NCBI RefSeq assembly: GCF_900110735.1
Contig: NZ_FOET01000002.1
Coordinates: 497,733-561,732 of the forward strand
Source: Streptomyces radiopugnans
GTDB lineage: Bacteria; Actinomycetota; Actinomycetes; Streptomycetales; Streptomycetaceae
Direction of reading: 5' to 3'
DNA: 64,000 nt
Part shown: one piece after another, positions 50,548 to 58,920 of the stretch
How positions within the stretch are numbered: position 1 is the first letter of the stretch
Layout: the number at the start of each line of letters is the position of its first letter
Made by a program: the position numbers and the translations under genes
The notes under the pieces: model-generated
Told to the model about the DNA's origin: nothing
Database searches by the model: none
Seen by the model: only the letters and a program-made list of their open reading frames with translations

Positions 50548-51663
50548 TTGGCGCAGATCATCGACAAAGGGCCGGGATACGGCGGCAAACGGTGGCGGGT
50601 GCGCTACCGGGAGCCCGGAGGCAGGACGGCGCGGCAGCGCGAGAAGGCCTTCGAGCGGAAGAAGGAGGCCCTCGCCTTCGCCGCGAAGGTGGAGAACGAC
50701 AAGCGGGAGAACCTCTACATCGACCCGGACGCCGGGAAGGTGTCCCTGCGCCAGCACGCGCAGGAGTGGCTGGAGTCGAAGAGCATGGCTCCGGGCACCG
50801 CGGAGGCCTACGAGCGCATCCTGCGGCTCCACATCCTCCCCCACCTGGGCCGCAGGACACTGGCCCAGGTCACCGCGGCGGATGTGGAGGGCCTGTACGC
50901 GCGGTGGCGGCAGGCAGGGACGGCGCTCAGCACGATCCAGTCCCGCCGCATCGTCCTGTCCGGGCTGTTCTCGCACGCGGTGCGGCACCGCAGGATCCCT
51001 GCCAATCCCGTGAGGGAGGCCGAGAAGCTGGACAGCCCCGTGCTGCGGGTGGACGAGCGCAGCCTTCCCAGCCTTGAGGAGATAGCCGCTCTCGCGGAGG
51101 AAATCGGCCCCCGACTGGAGCCCGCTGTCTGGCTCATGGCCTGCTGCGGAGTGCGGATCGGGGAATCCCTCGGGGTGTTTCCCGAGGACATCTCCGGTGG
51201 GGTCTTACGGCTGCGTCGGCAGGTGATACGTGCGAAGGGGGCTTCGGGTAAGTACGCAGCCCGTTATGCGCCTCTCAAACACCGGAAGGAGGGCGAGTGG
51301 CGCGATATACCGGCTCCCGGGAAACTGAATCCCGTCATCGACCGGCTGCCCGTCCGGAACAACGACGGCGGAATGCCCTATCCGGATCTGTTCCGCAAGT
51401 CGTGGGACCGTGCGATCCGGCGGCTGGGAATCCGGGAATACAACCCGCACGACCTGCGGCACAAGTGGGCCACCGTGACCCTGAGTAACGGTGTTCCCCT
51501 CCACGAGGTGTCGCGGTGGATGGGGCACGCCTCCATCAGGGTCACGGCGGACCGCTACGGCCCCGAGCACCTGACGGCAGCGAGCGCTGCCGTCAGGTGC
51601 TCGGGGCCGTCTTCGACGGTGGCGGGTCAGCGGATGCCGAGCGCGCGTAGCGCGCGGTGCTGA
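50548..51663 (+). CDS. Tyrosine-type site-specific integrase
   Basis: A 371-residue protein from a TTG at 50548. It has an Arm-binding-like N-terminus (AQIIDKGPGYGGKRWRVRYR), a SAM-like core-binding domain (SLRQHAQEWLESKSMAPGTA, TLAQVTAADVEGLYARWRQA) and the catalytic domain with R in CCGVRIGESLG, HxxR in PHDLRHKWA, H in WMGHASIRV and Y337 in TADRYG. All catalytic residues are present. The 34 residues after the Tyr are encoded by a hairpin and beyond, not by the usual family tail. No attachment site or tRNA target is visible. The protein was part of an integrative element that has otherwise been lost. Confidence 0.88.
   Translation: MAQIIDKGPGYGGKRWRVRYREPGGRTARQREKAFERKKEALAFAAKVENDKRENLYIDPDAGKVSLRQHAQEWLESKSMAPGTAEAYERILRLHILPHLGRRTLAQVTAADVEGLYARWRQAGTALSTIQSRRIVLSGLFSHAVRHRRIPANPVREAEKLDSPVLRVDERSLPSLEEIAALAEEIGPRLEPAVWLMACCGVRIGESLGVFPEDISGGVLRLRRQVIRAKGASGKYAARYAPLKHRKEGEWRDIPAPGKLNPVIDRLPVRNNDGGMPYPDLFRKSWDRAIRRLGIREYNPHDLRHKWATVTLSNGVPLHEVSRWMGHASIRVTADRYGPEHLTAASAAVRCSGPSSTVAGQRMPSARSARC
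51557..51610. terminator. 26-bp-stem terminator overlapping the integrase 3' end
   Basis: Arms 51557-51582 and 51585-51610 are exactly complementary with a 2-base loop (AG). It starts within the codon of the integrase's catalytic Tyr and lies 17 bases after the stop of the peptidase gene on the minus strand. It was probably the peptidase terminator before the integrase was joined to it. Confidence 0.8.
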
Positions 51664-53039
51664 CTCGGTGCTGGCTTGGCCGGGAAGAGGATGTAGCAGA
51701 TGCCTCCCGTACCGCTTCTGACCTGGCCTTTCTCGTTGTAGCGCTTGGTGCGCAGCCAGATGTTCTCGAACTGCCGGCGCTTGTAGACGTGGCGGACGGC
51801 CTCGTTGCTGTCGCTGGCCGGGTCGTTGGCGATGACGTCGCCGTCCTTCGTGAAGCCGATGACGGTCATCAGGTGGCCCGCGGTGCCGTAGCCCGCGCCG
51901 TCGAGTTCGGACTCCATGAAGGACTGGGAGGTGATCAGGGGGATGCCGGCTCGGATCAGGCTCTCGGCGTCCGCGAGGGAGTCCAGGCGGGTCACGATGC
52001 CCTGCATGTCGCGGTAGGTGGCCGCGTAGGCGGTGTTGAACGGCCAGTTGCCGCAGCCGGAGTACTGGTAGTCGTAGGTGAAGCGGGCGGCGTGGCAGAC
52101 CTGGGGGTCGGCGTACTCGGGGTTGACCCAGGACAGGTCCTCGGCGGTGGGCTTGCGGCCCCAGTACTCGATGATCATCTGCGAGGAGGTGGGGCTGCAC
52201 CACGCCTCGCCGCCGTTGTCGTACTCCGGGTACTGGCCGATGTGGGTGTTCTGCGAGTAGCGCGGGACGTCCAGTTCGATGCCCGCGGCCACACCCGGCG
52301 CGGAGGCCGGGACCTCGAAGCGGTCGGGGACGTCGGAGCCCATGGCGCCCAGGCGCCAGACCACGGGGGTGGCGTCGGTGCCGGGGGCGCGGTGGAGGGT
52401 GGCGCGCAGCCGGTAGGAGGCCAGGCGCAGGCCGGTGGAGGTGTCGTCGACGGCGAAGGTGTCGGTCCAGACGCTGGACTTGCCGTCGCCCTGGTCGTCC
52501 ACGGAGGTGCGGCGGATGTCCTCGTCGCCGGAGGCCCAGACGCCCAGGGTGTACCAGGGGGTGTCGGTGCCGTCGGTGTACGTGCCCCGCATCTCGATCC
52601 GGATCCAGGTGCCGGCCGGGGTGTGGGCGTTCCAGGAGGCGACGAGTTCGCTCGCGGGCACCGGCAGGCGGTGGACGGGCGAGGTCCACACGGCGTACTC
52701 CCAGGCGGCGGTGCGCCGGGTGTGCGGGTCGGTGTAGTCGGTGGTGCCCGCGGGGGCGGCGATGGCGATGCCGGGGCGGTGGCCGGTCGCCACGCGGGTG
52801 CCCTGCCCGGTGCCGGAGCGCCAGTCGGCGGCGGAGGTCCAGGCGCGGTAGTCCACCGTGGAGCCGGTCCGCGCGCCGGTCCGTGCGCCGCCCGGGCCCG
52901 TCCCGGGTGCGGACGGGGAGGCCGGGAGCGGCGAGGCGGCGGCCGGGGAGAGCGCGGTCTGGGAGGCGACGGCCGCTGCGGCGGTGGCGACGGCGGCGGC
53001 GAGTACGGTGCGGCGGGTGGCCGGTCTGCTGTCGGTCAT
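51627..53039 (-). CDS. Tat-exported C39-family peptidase-like protein
   Basis: A 470-residue secreted protein. The signal has a twin-arginine motif (ATRRTVLAAAVATAAAA). Residues about 100-240 are a beta-sandwich of the kind found in Streptomyces C39 proteins (VDYRAWTSAADWR, WIRIEMRGTYTDGTDTPWYT). The papain-like domain carries C281 (GGEAWCSPTSSQMIIEYWG), H389 (YGTAGHLMTVIGF) and D406 (VIANDPASDSNEAVR), a peptidase_C39_2 set. It ends RFGTGG-like with ICYILFPAKPAPS. Substrate unknown; a cell-wall or peptide target is likely. An upstream gap of 215 bases separates it from the divergent kinase gene. Confidence 0.9.
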   Translation of the reverse strand: MTDSRPATRRTVLAAAVATAAAAVASQTALSPAAASPLPASPSAPGTGPGGARTGARTGSTVDYRAWTSAADWRSGTGQGTRVATGHRPGIAIAAPAGTTDYTDPHTRRTAAWEYAVWTSPVHRLPVPASELVASWNAHTPAGTWIRIEMRGTYTDGTDTPWYTLGVWASGDEDIRRTSVDDQGDGKSSVWTDTFAVDDTSTGLRLASYRLRATLHRAPGTDATPVVWRLGAMGSDVPDRFEVPASAPGVAAGIELDVPRYSQNTHIGQYPEYDNGGEAWCSPTSSQMIIEYWGRKPTAEDLSWVNPEYADPQVCHAARFTYDYQYSGCGNWPFNTAYAATYRDMQGIVTRLDSLADAESLIRAGIPLITSQSFMESELDGAGYGTAGHLMTVIGFTKDGDVIANDPASDSNEAVRHVYKRRQFENIWLRTKRYNEKGQVRSGTGGICYILFPAKPAPSQHRALRALGIR

Positions 53040-53254
53040 GGCGGTGGGTACCCCGGTCCTTCCGTGAGTCGGTGCGCGTGCGGTGCCGCGCGTGGGTGCT
53101 GCGCCGATACGGCGGCGGTGGTACCGCGGACGCACCGCGGAGTGTCCACATCTTGCCGCCGCCGGATCTTCGGGGCCAGTGCTGCGGTCCCTCGTGCACC
53201 CGAAAACATTGGTGTCGACCAGTGGCGTTACCCGGTCGGCCGTACGCTGGAGCG

Positions 53255-53878
53255 GTGATCTCCCGTGCCCGTTCCGGTCTGGCCGGCCTCGTCCGGCGGC
53301 TGCGCGCCCTGCCGCCGTCGTGCGGTCCGGTGCGGCTGGTGGCGGTCGACGGGCACGCCGGGTCCGGCAAGAGCACGCTGGCCGGGCGTCTGGCGGCCCG
53401 GCTGGGCGGGGCGCCGGTGCTCCATCTGGACGATCTGGCAAGTCATGACGCCCTGTTCGAGTGGACGGACTGTTTTCTGGAGCAGGTGGCCGCCCCCCTC
53501 TCGCGCGGGGAGCCGGCCCGGTACGGGGTGTACGACTGGGAGCACCGGGTGTTCGGCGGGGAGCGTACGCTGCCGCCCGCGCCGGTGGTGCTGGTGGAGG
53601 GGGTCGGCGCGGGGCGCCGCGCCCTGCGCCCCCAGCTGGCCTGTGTCGTATGGCTGGAAGTGCCGCGCGAGGAGGCCTGGGCCCGGGGGCGGCACAGGGA
53701 CGGGCCGGAACTCGCGGGCTTCTGGGACGGCTGGGAGCGCGCGGAGGAGCGGCACTTCGCCGCCGACCCCACCCTCCCCCACGCCGATCTCCTGGTACGG
53801 CGGTGCGCGCGGGGGTACCTGGTGTTTCCGGGGCCGCGAGGGGACGGGGGGAAGCCCGTTGCGGATCACGGTGGGTGA
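53255..53878 (+). CDS. Uridine-kinase-like P-loop protein
   Basis: A 207-residue cytoplasmic protein from a GTG at 53255. It has Walker A DGHAGSGKSTLAGRLAARL (residues 32-50), LHLDDLASHDALFEWTD resembling the uridine-kinase substrate strand, and EVPREEAWARGRHRDGPEL with a lid-type arginine cluster. The usual actinobacterial annotation is uridine kinase or ATP-binding protein. Nucleoside phosphorylation is likely but the acceptor is uncertain. The start is inside a region antisense to nothing real; a longer upstream frame is a GC artefact. Confidence 0.82.
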   Translation: MISRARSGLAGLVRRLRALPPSCGPVRLVAVDGHAGSGKSTLAGRLAARLGGAPVLHLDDLASHDALFEWTDCFLEQVAAPLSRGEPARYGVYDWEHRVFGGERTLPPAPVVLVEGVGAGRRALRPQLACVVWLEVPREEAWARGRHRDGPELAGFWDGWERAEERHFAADPTLPHADLLVRRCARGYLVFPGPRGDGGKPVADHGG

Positions 53879-54328
53879 CGCCGGGTCAGCGGTACGCGTC
53901 CTCACCGTACCGGTCCGTATGTTCCGTCCCGCACCGGCTTGACCGGCCCCGGTTCCTGGTTCTACGTTCTCCCTGAACGGCCTGACAGGCCGTTCCCGCA
54001 CGAAGCCCCCGGTTGTTCCCCCGTGATCGGGGGCTTCGTCCTGTCCGGGTTCCGCCCGGACGGCTCCGGCGCGTTCTCACCGTCCGTCACCGTCCGCCAC
54101 CGGGCGGGAGCCGTCGGCCCGCCGGGGCCTCCCCCGCGCCCTCCGGCCTGCCCATACGCCGTCTACGACGGGAACCGCGGCGCGGGTACCATGCCAAAGG
54201 CCGCGGACGGCCGGGGTCCTGCCCTGCTGCCTGCGGCAACTCCCTTTCGCAGCATGGCCGTTGAGCGACGTTGAGAACCACCGCCGCCGTCGGGTGATCG
54301 CCCGGCGCATACCTTCGGGGGACGTTTC
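53879..54328. other. 450-base stretch without a gene, with two hairpins
   Basis: Apart from the two hairpins listed next, no gene is supported. The sequence from 54180 to 54330 is AT-richer, with GGTACCATG, TTGAGCGACGTTGAGAACC and CATACCTTCGGGGG near the AAA+ gene, and probably holds its promoter. Short frames on either strand have no ribosome sites. Confidence 0.6.
53975..54039 (+). terminator. Tandem hairpins after the uridine-kinase-like gene
   Basis: The first is GAACGGCCT-GAC-AGGCCGTTC (53975-53995). Five bases on, the second has 12-bp arms ACGAAGCCCCCG / CGGGGGCTTCGT (54000-54011 and 54028-54039) around a 16-base loop. They are about 100 and 120 bases after the stop and are likely to end that transcript. 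Confidence 0.7.
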
Positions 54329-56314
54329 GTGGGGGACGTGAGGGACTACGGCACGCAGGACGTCCACGGTCCGCAGGCCCCCGCCGATCTCGCCTGGCTG
54401 CGCGGCGTCGACGCGTACACCGTGGGCTCCTACACCCACGCCGAGGAGGAGTTCCGCGCCGCCGTGCGCATCGATCCGGGCATGGCCGACGCCTGGCTGG
54501 GGCTGCACGCCCTGCGCGTGGACGCCACCACCGCGCTGCTGCGGATGCACGAGCACCGCCACCGGTTCGGCGAGCAGCGCGCCCGGCACGGCCGCGCCCT
54601 CAACTCCTGGTACTGGCTGGGCTGGTGGGTGCAGCCGGTGCTGGAGACCGAGCGCGACCTGCTGCTGGCGCACGCCTCGCACTGGCTGGACGGCCGCCAC
54701 GTGGCCGACCTGGACCGGGCCCTGGCCGAGTGTCCGCCGGTGGAGACCGATCCTCAGGTGCGGTTCCTGCACGCCTGCCGCGCCTACCTCGCCAAGGACT
54801 GGGAGCTGCTGGTCCGGTACACCGAACCGCTGGTGGGCGATCCGCTGCTGGGCGTCGAGGCCGGCCTGTTCGCGGGCATGGCCCGGGTGCGGCTGGAGAT
54901 GTACGGGCAGGCCGAGCCGCTGCTGGCCGCCGCCCTGATGCGCTGCCGCAGCGAGCAGCCGCAGCGCAAGGAGCTGCGCTACTGGCTGGCCCGGGCCCGG
55001 GAGGGCACCGGGCGCAGCGCGGCGGCGCTGCCGCTGTACCGGGCGGTGTACCGGGTGGATCCGGCGTTCATGGACACCGCCGCCCGGCTCACCGCCATCG
55101 CCGAGGGCGACGGGCTGGACGACGCTCCGGGGATGGCGGCCACGGCCGTGACGCTCGCGGACGGCGCCGACGGAGCGGGCGACCCGCCGTTCGAGGCTCC
55201 GCCGGGTGACCTGCCGGCCGGTGTGGACTGGTCCGCCGACGGCGCGGACCTCGCCGACCCGGCCGCCGGGGACCTGCGCTCCGCCGGCTCGGTCGGTGGC
55301 GCGGGCGGCGGTGTGGGCGGCGGTGTGGGCGGGCCCGTGCCGGTGGAGGCCGACGGGGCACGGGAGCGGTCCTCCGGCCGCCGGGGTACGGCCGGGCGCT
55401 TCCCGGCGGGACCGGCCGACCCGGTGCTGCTGGCCCGTGCGATGGAGGAGCTGGAGCGCATGGTCGGGCTGGAGCCGGTCAAGCGCCAGGTGCGGGCGCT
55501 GTCGGCGCAGCTGCACATGGCACGGCTCCGCGCCGAGCAGGGGCTGCCCGTCCAGCCGCCCAAGCGGCACTTCGTCTTCTCCGGTCCCTCGGGGACGGGG
55601 AAGACGACGGTGGCGCGGATCCTGGGGCGGGTGTTCTACGCGCTGGGCCTGCTGGGCGGCGACCACCTGGTGGAGGCGCAGCGCTCCGATCTGGTGGGCG
55701 AGTACCTGGGCCAGACGGCGGTCAAGGCGAACGAGCTGATCGACTCGGCGCTGGGCGGGGTGCTCTTCGTGGACGAGGCGTACAGCCTGTCCAACACCGG
55801 CTACGGCAAGGGCGACGCGTACGGCGACGAGGCGCTCCAGGTGCTGCTCAAGCGCGCCGAGGACAACCGGGACCGGCTGGTGGTGATCCTGGCGGGCTAT
55901 CCGGAGGGCATGGACCGGCTGCTGGCCGCCAATCCGGGTCTGGGCTCGCGCTTCACCACCCGGGTGGACTTCCCCAGCTACCGTCCGCCGGAGCTGACGG
56001 CCATCGGCGAGGTGCTGGCGGCCGAGAACGGCGACGTGTGGGACGAGGAGGCGCTGGAGGAGCTGCGCAGCATCAGCGGCCATGTGGTGGACCAGGGCTG
56101 GATCGACGAGCTGGGCAACGGCCGCTTCCTGCGCACCCTGTACGAGAAGTCCTGCGCCTACCGCGATCTGCGGCTTTCGGACTACCCGGGCACGCCCTCC
56201 CGGGAGGAGCTGGCGACGCTGCGGCTGCCGGACCTGATGCAGGCCTACGGCGAGGTGCTGTCCGGCCGCGGCGGCCCCGAGGGGCCGCGGCGCGAGCCTC
56301 CCTCGTTCACCTGA
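54329..56314 (+). CDS. TPR and CbxX/CfqX-type AAA+ ATPase (EccA-like)
   Basis: A 661-residue protein from a GTG at 54329. Residues 20-270 are TPR-like (AEEEFRAAVRIDPGMADAWL; LPLYRAVYRVDPAFMDTAAR). A Gly/Ala/Asp-rich linker (about 275-360) follows, then the CbxX-type AAA+ module: LERMVGLEPVKRQVRALSAQ, Walker A VFSGPSGTGKTTVARILGRV, Walker B GGVLFVDEAYSLS and sensor 1 LVVILAGYPEGMDRLLAANP, with pore-like GLGSRF. The layout is that of EccA, the ESX (type VII) cytosolic ATPase. No other ESX gene is close, so either it acts with a distant ESX locus or has a different role. Confidence 0.9.
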   Translation: MGDVRDYGTQDVHGPQAPADLAWLRGVDAYTVGSYTHAEEEFRAAVRIDPGMADAWLGLHALRVDATTALLRMHEHRHRFGEQRARHGRALNSWYWLGWWVQPVLETERDLLLAHASHWLDGRHVADLDRALAECPPVETDPQVRFLHACRAYLAKDWELLVRYTEPLVGDPLLGVEAGLFAGMARVRLEMYGQAEPLLAAALMRCRSEQPQRKELRYWLARAREGTGRSAAALPLYRAVYRVDPAFMDTAARLTAIAEGDGLDDAPGMAATAVTLADGADGAGDPPFEAPPGDLPAGVDWSADGADLADPAAGDLRSAGSVGGAGGGVGGGVGGPVPVEADGARERSSGRRGTAGRFPAGPADPVLLARAMEELERMVGLEPVKRQVRALSAQLHMARLRAEQGLPVQPPKRHFVFSGPSGTGKTTVARILGRVFYALGLLGGDHLVEAQRSDLVGEYLGQTAVKANELIDSALGGVLFVDEAYSLSNTGYGKGDAYGDEALQVLLKRAEDNRDRLVVILAGYPEGMDRLLAANPGLGSRFTTRVDFPSYRPPELTAIGEVLAAENGDVWDEEALEELRSISGHVVDQGWIDELGNGRFLRTLYEKSCAYRDLRLSDYPGTPSREELATLRLPDLMQAYGEVLSGRGGPEGPRREPPSFT

Positions 56315-56489
56315 TCCCCGCCCCGGGACGGGAGTCCGCCCCGGCCGGCGGTGTCCCGGCCCGCGGTCCCCGGCCGGCGCGCCGGGCGCCCCGCGGGCGG
56401 GCGGGGTGCGCGGCTCCGGCCGCGCGGGATGCACGGCGGTGCGGTGCCGGACCGGCGTGGAAGGGCCGGGGTCGGCGGGAGGGCCGGGG

Positions 56490-56957
56490 TCAGCGGGAGG
56501 ACGGCCCCGTGCCGTAGCGCTCGGCCAGCGTGCGCAGCGCCCTCGCGTCCCGGATGGCCTGCTGTTTCGCGACGCCCGGCTGGATGCCCATGGCCGGCAG
56601 GGTGGTCCCGTCGGCGAGGTCGAGGAGCACCCAGGGGTCGCCGGGGCGGAGGTTCACCTTGACGATCTCCGCCCATTCCAGGTGACGGACGGTGGTGAGG
56701 TTGACGACCGTGACGCCGCTCTCCTCGGCGACCACCTTCGGACGGCTGAGCAGGACGAGGACGCCGAGGAACAGCAGACCGGTGAGGACGAAGGAGGCCC
56801 GCTCCCCCGCGCCGATCCCCTCCAGCATCATCGCGACCGCGGTGAGGGTGGCCAGGATCGCGACGCCGACCGACAGCAGGACGATCCGGGTGCGGGCGGG
56901 CCGGAAGGTCACCGGCAGTTCGGGGCCGGGGCCGGGCTCGGGGGCGGGGGCGGGCAC
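56490..56957 (-). CDS. PH-domain-like small membrane protein
   Basis: A 155-residue protein from a GTG at 56957. A proline-rich start precedes two hydrophobic helices (RIVLLSVGVAILATLTAVAM and FVLTGLLFLGVLVLLS). The bacterial PH-like domain reads VVAEESGVTVVNLTTVRHLE, WAEIVKVNLRPGDPWVLLDL, ADGTTLPAMGIQPG. This is the common actinobacterial protein found next to hisG. Function unknown; it may sense envelope state. The gap to hisG is 47 bases. Confidence 0.85.
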   Translation of the reverse strand: MPAPAPEPGPGPELPVTFRPARTRIVLLSVGVAILATLTAVAMMLEGIGAGERASFVLTGLLFLGVLVLLSRPKVVAEESGVTVVNLTTVRHLEWAEIVKVNLRPGDPWVLLDLADGTTLPAMGIQPGVAKQQAIRDARALRTLAERYGTGPSSR

Positions 56958-57004
56958 GTGCGTCGCTCTCCGGTGGGTCGGTGCTTCGGTGGATGCCTGC
57001 GGGC

Positions 57005-57853
57005 TCAGAGGCGGCAGGCGTGGATGCCGGTGGTGAGGATCGCCCGGGCGCCCAGGTCGTACAGGTCGTCCATGATCCGCTGGGCGTCGCGGGCGGGCAC
57101 CATGGAGCGCACCGCGACCCAGCCCTCGTGGTGCAGCGGCGAGATGGTGGGCGACTCCAGGCCGGGGGTGAGGGCCACGGCCTGCTCGACCTTCTCGGCG
57201 CGGATGTCGTAGTCCATCATCACGTAGCGCCGGGCCACCAGGACGCCCTGCATACGGCGGAGGAACTGCCGCACCTTGGGGTCGTCGGCGGGTGCTCCGG
57301 TGCGCCGGATGACGACGGCCTCTGACTCCAGGATGGGCTCGCCGATGATCTCCAGTCCGGCGTTGCGCAGCGTGGTGCCGGTCTCGACGACGTCGGCGAT
57401 GATCTCGGCGACACCGAGCTGGATGGCCGTCTCCACCGCGCCGTCGAGGCGGACGACGGAGGCGTCCACCCCGTTGTCCGCCAGGTGCTTGGCGACCAGG
57501 CCGGGGAAGGAGGTGGCGATGGTCATGCCGCCGAAGTCGCCGACGCCGCCCGCCGTGCCGGGGCGGGTGGCGTACCGGAAGGTGGAGGCGGCGAAGCCGA
57601 GCTGGAGGATCTCCTCGGCGGCGGCCCCGGAGTCCAGCAGCAGGTCGCGGCCGGTGATGCCGATGTCGAGCTTGCCGGAGCCCACGTAGACGGCGATGTC
57701 GCGGGGGCGGAGGAAGAAGAACTCGACCTCGTTGTCGCTGTCCACCAGGACCAGCTCGCGGCGGTCCTTGCGCTGCTTGTAGCCGGCCTCATGGAGCATC
57801 GCCGACGCAGGCTCGGACAGTGAACCCTTGTTGGGGACGGCGATGCGCAGCAT
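57005..57853 (-). CDS. hisG: ATP phosphoribosyltransferase, long form
   Basis: A 282-residue enzyme for step 1 of histidine synthesis (ATP + PRPP to phosphoribosyl-ATP). MLRIAVPNKGSLSEPASAML is the start, followed by DIAVYVGSGKLDIGITGRDL and ADVVETGTTLRNAGLEIIGE (the PRPP loop). The C-terminal ACT-like regulatory domain (about 210-282; MMDYDIRAEKVEQAVALTPG, ARAILTTGIHACRL) gives histidine feedback. The long form needs no HisZ. It ends the rib-his run, 137 bases after hisE. Confidence 0.96.
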   Translation of the reverse strand: MLRIAVPNKGSLSEPASAMLHEAGYKQRKDRRELVLVDSDNEVEFFFLRPRDIAVYVGSGKLDIGITGRDLLLDSGAAAEEILQLGFAASTFRYATRPGTAGGVGDFGGMTIATSFPGLVAKHLADNGVDASVVRLDGAVETAIQLGVAEIIADVVETGTTLRNAGLEIIGEPILESEAVVIRRTGAPADDPKVRQFLRRMQGVLVARRYVMMDYDIRAEKVEQAVALTPGLESPTISPLHHEGWVAVRSMVPARDAQRIMDDLYDLGARAILTTGIHACRL

Positions 57854-57990
57854 GGGGCGGTCTTCCTTCGCTTCTTCGGGCCGGTGCGGGCGGCACGGAG
57901 TGGGTGGTGCGGGGTGGGATGTGCGGGCGGGGCGGTGCGGTCGGCGGTGGCCTCGGCGGGACGCGTCCGCGAGGTCCGGGACGGCGCTTC

Positions 57991-58263
57991 CTACAGGTGA
58001 GCGTATACGTCGTCGAGGCCGATGCCCCGGGCGACCATCATCACCTGAAGGTGGTAGAGCAGTTGGGAGATCTCCTCGGCGGTGCGTTCCGCTCCCTCGT
58101 GCTCCGCGGCCATCCACACCTCGGCGGCCTCCTCGACGACCTTCTTGCCGATGGTGTGGACGCCCGCGGCCACCAGCTCGGCGGTGCGGGAGGTGGCGGG
58201 GTCGCCGGTGGCGGCCTTCTGCTGGAGCTCGCCGAAGAGCTCCTCGAATGTCTTGTTCGCCAT
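57991..58263 (-). CDS. hisE: Phosphoribosyl-ATP diphosphatase
   Basis: A 90-residue enzyme for step 2 of histidine synthesis. [40 protein letters not shown] and [20 protein letters not shown] show the MazG-like EExxE metal site. It is 92 bases after ribH. Linkage of hisE-hisG with the riboflavin genes is the usual Streptomyces arrangement. Confidence 0.95.
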   Translation of the reverse strand: MANKTFEELFGELQQKAATGDPATSRTAELVAAGVHTIGKKVVEEAAEVWMAAEHEGAERTAEEISQLLYHLQVMMVARGIGLDDVYAHL

Positions 58264-58355
58264 GGTGCCCCCTACCCTACGCCGGTCGCGGGCCCGCTCG
58301 TCCCCGGGGCTCACCGCCGGGATCGACCGGGGATCGGTCGGGAACCGGTCGGGGA

Positions 58356-58841
58356 TCACCGCCAGGGTTCGGCGACGGTGCGCAGGACGGCGGCCGTGGC
58401 GACGGCGGCGGTGACCGCCTCGTGTCCCTTGTCCTCGCTGGAGCCCTCCAGTCCGGCGCGGTCCAGGGCCTGCTCCTCGGTGTCGCAGGTCAGCACGCCG
58501 AAGCCGACGGGCACGCCGGTTTCCACGGAGACCTGGGTGAGACCGGCGGTGACGCCCTGGCAGACGTAGTCGAAGTGCGGGGTGCCGCCGCGGATGACGA
58601 CACCGAGCGCGACGACCGCGTCGTAGCCGCGGGCGGCCAGCACCTTGGCGGCGACCGGCAGTTCGAAGCTGCCGGGGACGCGCAGCACGGTGGGTTCGTG
58701 GATGCCCAGCTCGCCCAGGGCGCGCAGCGCGCCGTCGAGCAGGCCGCCCATCACCTTCTCGTGCCACTGCGCGGCGATCACGGCCACGCGCAGGTCGCCG
58801 CAGTTCTTGACGGTCAGTTCGGGGGCGCCCTTGCCGCTCAC
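58356..58841 (-). CDS. ribH: 6,7-dimethyl-8-ribityllumazine synthase
   Basis: A 161-residue enzyme from a GTG at 58841. It joins the ribitylaminouracil and the dihydroxybutanone phosphate. Substrate motifs are [60 protein letters not shown] (with the catalytic His) and [18 protein letters not shown]. It forms an icosahedral shell in most bacteria. The 79-base gap to ribBA has a 12-base unit repeated 2.6 times (58853-58886, CGGTGGGTCGTT). Confidence 0.95.
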   Translation of the reverse strand: MSGKGAPELTVKNCGDLRVAVIAAQWHEKVMGGLLDGALRALGELGIHEPTVLRVPGSFELPVAAKVLAARGYDAVVALGVVIRGGTPHFDYVCQGVTAGLTQVSVETGVPVGFGVLTCDTEEQALDRAGLEGSSEDKGHEAVTAAVATAAVLRTVAEPWR

Positions 58842-58920
58842 GTTGCTCCTCGTCGGTGGGTCGTTCGGTGGGTCGTTCGGTGGATGGGTGCTGAGACGGG
58901 GACGTCCGGCGGGGCCGGTG

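Noticed and set aside
46146..51663. Complete prophage or integrative conjugative element
   Set aside because: Only an integrase and remnants are present; no replication, transfer, structural or excisionase genes and no attachment-site repeats could be seen.
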